Assembly: GCA_011170375.1 (NCBI GenBank)
Contig: DUEV01000001.1
Location: forward strand, 124,001-188,000
Reading direction: 5' to 3'
Length of the DNA stretch: 64,000 bases
Source: Dehalococcoidia bacterium
GTDB lineage: Bacteria; Chloroflexota; Dehalococcoidia; Dehalococcoidales; Fen-1064
Shown in pieces: positions 61,907-64,000 of the stretch; position 1 is the first letter of the stretch, and the number at the start of each line of letters is the position of its first letter. The notes below the pieces were generated by a model. It was not told where the DNA came from and did no database searches. It saw only the letters and a program-made list of their open reading frames with translations. A program made the translations under genes and the position numbers.

Positions 61907-62632
61907 ATGGAACTAAATAAAATATCAGACAGGGTATATTACCTTCCGGCGGAGGAAAGAACTGATAGGCCGGTGCTCGGCTATATCAAAGGAGATAAAT
62001 ACTCGTTGGCCGTAGACGCTGGGAACTCTTCAGACCACGTGGAAAAATTCTACAGGGAGCTAAGAGAGCTGCAGCTAAGGCTGCCTGATTTTACTGTTAT
62101 TACCCACTGGCACTGGGACCACACCTTTGCGATGCATTCTGTATCAGGTAAGACTGTGGCTGGCCATCTGACCAATAGAAAACTGAGTGAAGTGCAAAAA
62201 TGGGAATGGACTGATGAAGCTATGGAGAAGCGGCTTCAGTCGGGTGAAGATATAGAGATATGCGACCGATGTATCAGGCTGGAATATCCCGACAGGAACA
62301 AGATAAAAGTCGTTAGAGCCGATATCGAATTTGCCGGAGTAATCAACATCGACCTGGGAGGAGTCCATTGCGAAATCAAGGAATTCACTGCGACACATTC
62401 CGATGACTCGGTATTAATCCATGTTCCGGAAGAAAGAGTCGTTTTCATAGGCGACGCGGAAGGCGGAGACTATTATCAAAACAAGGGAGAGTATGATAAA
62501 GCACGATTGAAAGAAATGATAAGAGTGCTGGAAAAGATTGATGTTGATAGCTTTGTGTTGGGACATGATGGACCCCAGAGTAAACTGGAGGCCATAAGTT
62601 ACCTTAGGGATGAGTTGGACAGACAAGATTGA
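61907..62632 (+). CDS. MBL-fold metallo-hydrolase
   Basis: 241 aa. Zinc motif VITHWHWDHTFAMH (His67, His69, Asp71, His72), later TAT-HSDDSVLIHVPEE and FIGDAEGGDYYQ, and C-terminal FVLGHDGPQSK. Possibly a thioesterase or lactonase acting with the upstream acyl-CoA dehydrogenase; the substrate is unknown. Confidence 0.88.
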   Translation: MELNKISDRVYYLPAEERTDRPVLGYIKGDKYSLAVDAGNSSDHVEKFYRELRELQLRLPDFTVITHWHWDHTFAMHSVSGKTVAGHLTNRKLSEVQKWEWTDEAMEKRLQSGEDIEICDRCIRLEYPDRNKIKVVRADIEFAGVINIDLGGVHCEIKEFTATHSDDSVLIHVPEERVVFIGDAEGGDYYQNKGEYDKARLKEMIRVLEKIDVDSFVLGHDGPQSKLEAISYLRDELDRQD

Positions 62633-62715
62633 TCAGCCGAAGGATTGGACAAAGGAAAAGAAAGGCCGTACCAAGAACTAATACCGCACCTACTATTCCC
62701 GGAGTGTGAGAGAGC

Positions 62716-63696
62716 ATGCTTATTCGGGCAGTAACAATGGATGACTGTCAGACGTGGCTTAACTTGGCGCATGAATCGGACGAAATCGTTAGCCGGCTGA
62801 TTCCCGATATTGCCACTTTTTATGACGGTTTTGATGATTATATGAAGGCAAAGATAAGGCAGAACGAAGCGTTCATGGCTGTAGATAGAATGTCGGAACG
62901 GTGTCTGGGAATAGTCGCGTTCTCAAAAAGTCACAACCGGGTAACCTTCCTGGGGGTTTCCACCAATAGTGATTTTTATATAATTGGCTCAAAGCTTATG
63001 GAAGTTGCTCTAAACCAGCTAGATAACACCAAGGAAATATCGGTTACCGTATTAAAGTCCGATTCAGAACCAATAAAACAGGAGCGGGTTCTGTATGAAA
63101 GCCTCGGTTTTACTGAACATGATGGTTCGGTATTAGAGGCTGGCGTCCCGGCTTGCCTGATGAAGAGACCCCCGGTGCGAATAAACAAGACCGGGAGTTT
63201 TCATCATAATTATTCGACCTACGTTGCTTGGCAGTCTGAGGCCAAGTGCCCAGTCTGTAATAATAATGAACCGCGACCGCCTGATAGTTTGATGATAGAA
63301 CTCGAACACTCGTGGGTGGAGGCATCTATGCTGATGGCACAGGGTCTTCTGTGGGGGAAGTATACCGTTATCTCGAAAAAGCATTTTGTGGAGCTGCATG
63401 AGATGCCTCCTCAGGACCTGGTAGGTTTTATGACTGATGTTCAGAGGGTTGCGAAGGTGTTGAAGGAGGTATCTGGTGCCGTAAAAATAAACATGGAACT
63501 GCACGGAAATACTATCCCACATCTGCATGTTCATCTTTTCCCGAGGTATCTTGATGATTCGTTTCCGGGGCAGGCCATCGATTATACGAAAACAGCGCCA
63601 GTGCCGTATGAAAACAAGAAAGAGTTTGACTATTTTGTTGAACAGATGAAGCTTAAACTAGGTGTAACCAATAGGTCTTCGGATCGTGAAACCTGA
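62716..63696 (+). CDS. GNAT acetyltransferase-HIT domain fusion
   Basis: 326 aa. Residues 1-150 are GNAT-like: LIRAVTMDDCQTWLNLAHES, then KQERVLYESLGFTEHDGS. Residues 165-325 are a HIT domain with CPVC at 178-181 and the catalytic HGNTIPHLHVHLFPRY (His269, His271, His273). HIT proteins hydrolyse or transfer nucleotidyl groups. The two domains in one chain suggest linked acylation/nucleotide chemistry, unproven. The downstream gene starts inside its 3' end. Confidence 0.85.
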   Translation: MLIRAVTMDDCQTWLNLAHESDEIVSRLIPDIATFYDGFDDYMKAKIRQNEAFMAVDRMSERCLGIVAFSKSHNRVTFLGVSTNSDFYIIGSKLMEVALNQLDNTKEISVTVLKSDSEPIKQERVLYESLGFTEHDGSVLEAGVPACLMKRPPVRINKTGSFHHNYSTYVAWQSEAKCPVCNNNEPRPPDSLMIELEHSWVEASMLMAQGLLWGKYTVISKKHFVELHEMPPQDLVGFMTDVQRVAKVLKEVSGAVKINMELHGNTIPHLHVHLFPRYLDDSFPGQAIDYTKTAPVPYENKKEFDYFVEQMKLKLGVTNRSSDRET

Positions 63697-64000
63697 AGAA
63701 TTCATAGGGCAAAAAGTTCACATAGAAATAGACAGGCCGCTGGGTTCGGTCCATCCCGAGCATGATAATGTGTGGTTTTGTCTTAACTATGGATAATGTA
63801 CCCGGGGTACTGGGTAGAGATGGTGAGGAGCAGGATGCTTACCTCCTCGGTGTGTTCACCCCAGTGAATGCATATGATGGGATATGCATTGGTGTTATCA
63901 GGAGAGGCGATGAGAGTGACGACAAACTGGTGGTTGTTCCGGAAGGAGTCGAGTACACCGATGAGCAGATATTGGCACTCACCGAGTTTATCGAGAGATT
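63686..64000 (+). pseudogene. inorganic-pyrophosphatase-like gene, frameshifted and cut by the window end
   Basis: GTG at 63686 begins KPEEFIGQKVHIEIDRPLGS, then VHPEHDNVWFCLNYG, and meets TAA at 63794. The family's expected NYGYVPG continues in the +1 frame: NVPGVLGRDGEEQDAYLLG, then KLVVVPEGVEYTDEQI. Deleting one A at 63795/63796 restores NYGYVPG. So a single-base insertion breaks an otherwise clean gene, or there is an assembly error. Runs off the right edge. Confidence 0.82.

Noticed and set aside
63686-63800. Programmed +1 frameshift like that of prfB.
   Set aside because: A shift at GGA-TAA-T would give NYGN instead of the conserved NYGY and there is no slippery CTT-TGA context; a one-base insertion fits better.
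1-64000. tRNA or rRNA genes in the gaps.
   Set aside because: No cloverleaf with T-arm and acceptor pairing was found in any intergenic gap on reading; small degenerate tRNAs cannot be excluded without a covariance search.

Overview
This window reads as a chromosome segment of an uncultured Chloroflexota bacterium, most likely class Dehalococcoidia. The evidence is gene order: a shikimate operon (aroF-aroB-aroD-x-aroE-aroK); thrS-infC-rpmI-rplT beside pheS-pheT; and the run rpsB-tsf-pyrH-frr-uppS-cdsA-dxr-rseP-ispG with proS nearby. Several acyl-CoA dehydrogenases, a LarA-family protein and a Cys-rich AbrB/ArsM pair fit the same group. The taxonomic call is inference. No tRNA, rRNA, CRISPR array, transposase or phage gene was seen. 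Coding density is high, with many 1-8 nt overlaps and frequent GTG/TTG starts.

Layout. 1-5070: shikimate-pathway operon on the minus strand, preceded by an attenuator-like leader with an aromatic-rich leader peptide. 5095-7229: XRE regulator, DUF2178-like membrane protein, MFS transporter. 7220-14032: thrS, infC (apparently starting at ATA), rpmI, rplT, pheS, pheT. 14040-15643: Cys-rich AbrB-like protein, an ArsM-type methyltransferase interrupted by an in-frame TGA that may encode selenocysteine, and a 2TM protein. 15640-19273: PHP hydrolase, proS, DUF1028 protein. 19343-22232: DUF2089/membrane/SHOCT-like trio, then an ABC transporter. 22298-31310: two copies of a structured repeat bracketing ispG, then the rseP-dxr-cdsA-uppS-frr-pyrH-tsf-rpsB block on the minus strand.

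31367-39749: NfeD and SPFH membrane proteins, an alpha/beta-hydrolase fused to a P-loop ATPase, an LhgO-like oxidoreductase, a membrane protein with three internal repeats, a D-hydroxyacid dehydrogenase and a rhomboid protease. 39857-40141: an independent, highly structured RNA of about 245 nt with its own strong promoter and terminator, family not recognised. 40165-45331: cutA, nadA, MOSC, GNAT, mnmA, UPF0280, DinB and an NfeD-like protein. 45406-54756: gatC, gatA, DUF402, creatininase-like, Lrp/AsnC regulator with aminotransferase, purM, LppM-like lipoprotein, PlsC acyltransferase, ispH.

54751-62632 looks like a catabolic island. A minus-strand operon carries two different acyl-CoA dehydrogenases (possibly a heteromeric pair) around a LarA-family protein, a DUF1893 protein and a 4-hydroxybutyryl-CoA-dehydratase-like protein with all four Fe-S ligands. 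A stand-alone Lrp/AsnC effector domain lies upstream, and a third acyl-CoA dehydrogenase plus a metallo-hydrolase are divergent. The window closes with a GNAT-HIT fusion and a frameshifted pyrophosphatase-like gene.

The strongest leads are the aromatic-peptide attenuator before aroF, the candidate selenocysteine ArsM, the unclassified RNA at 39858-40106, the hydrolase-ATPase fusion, and the LarA/AbfD-like/acyl-CoA dehydrogenase island.
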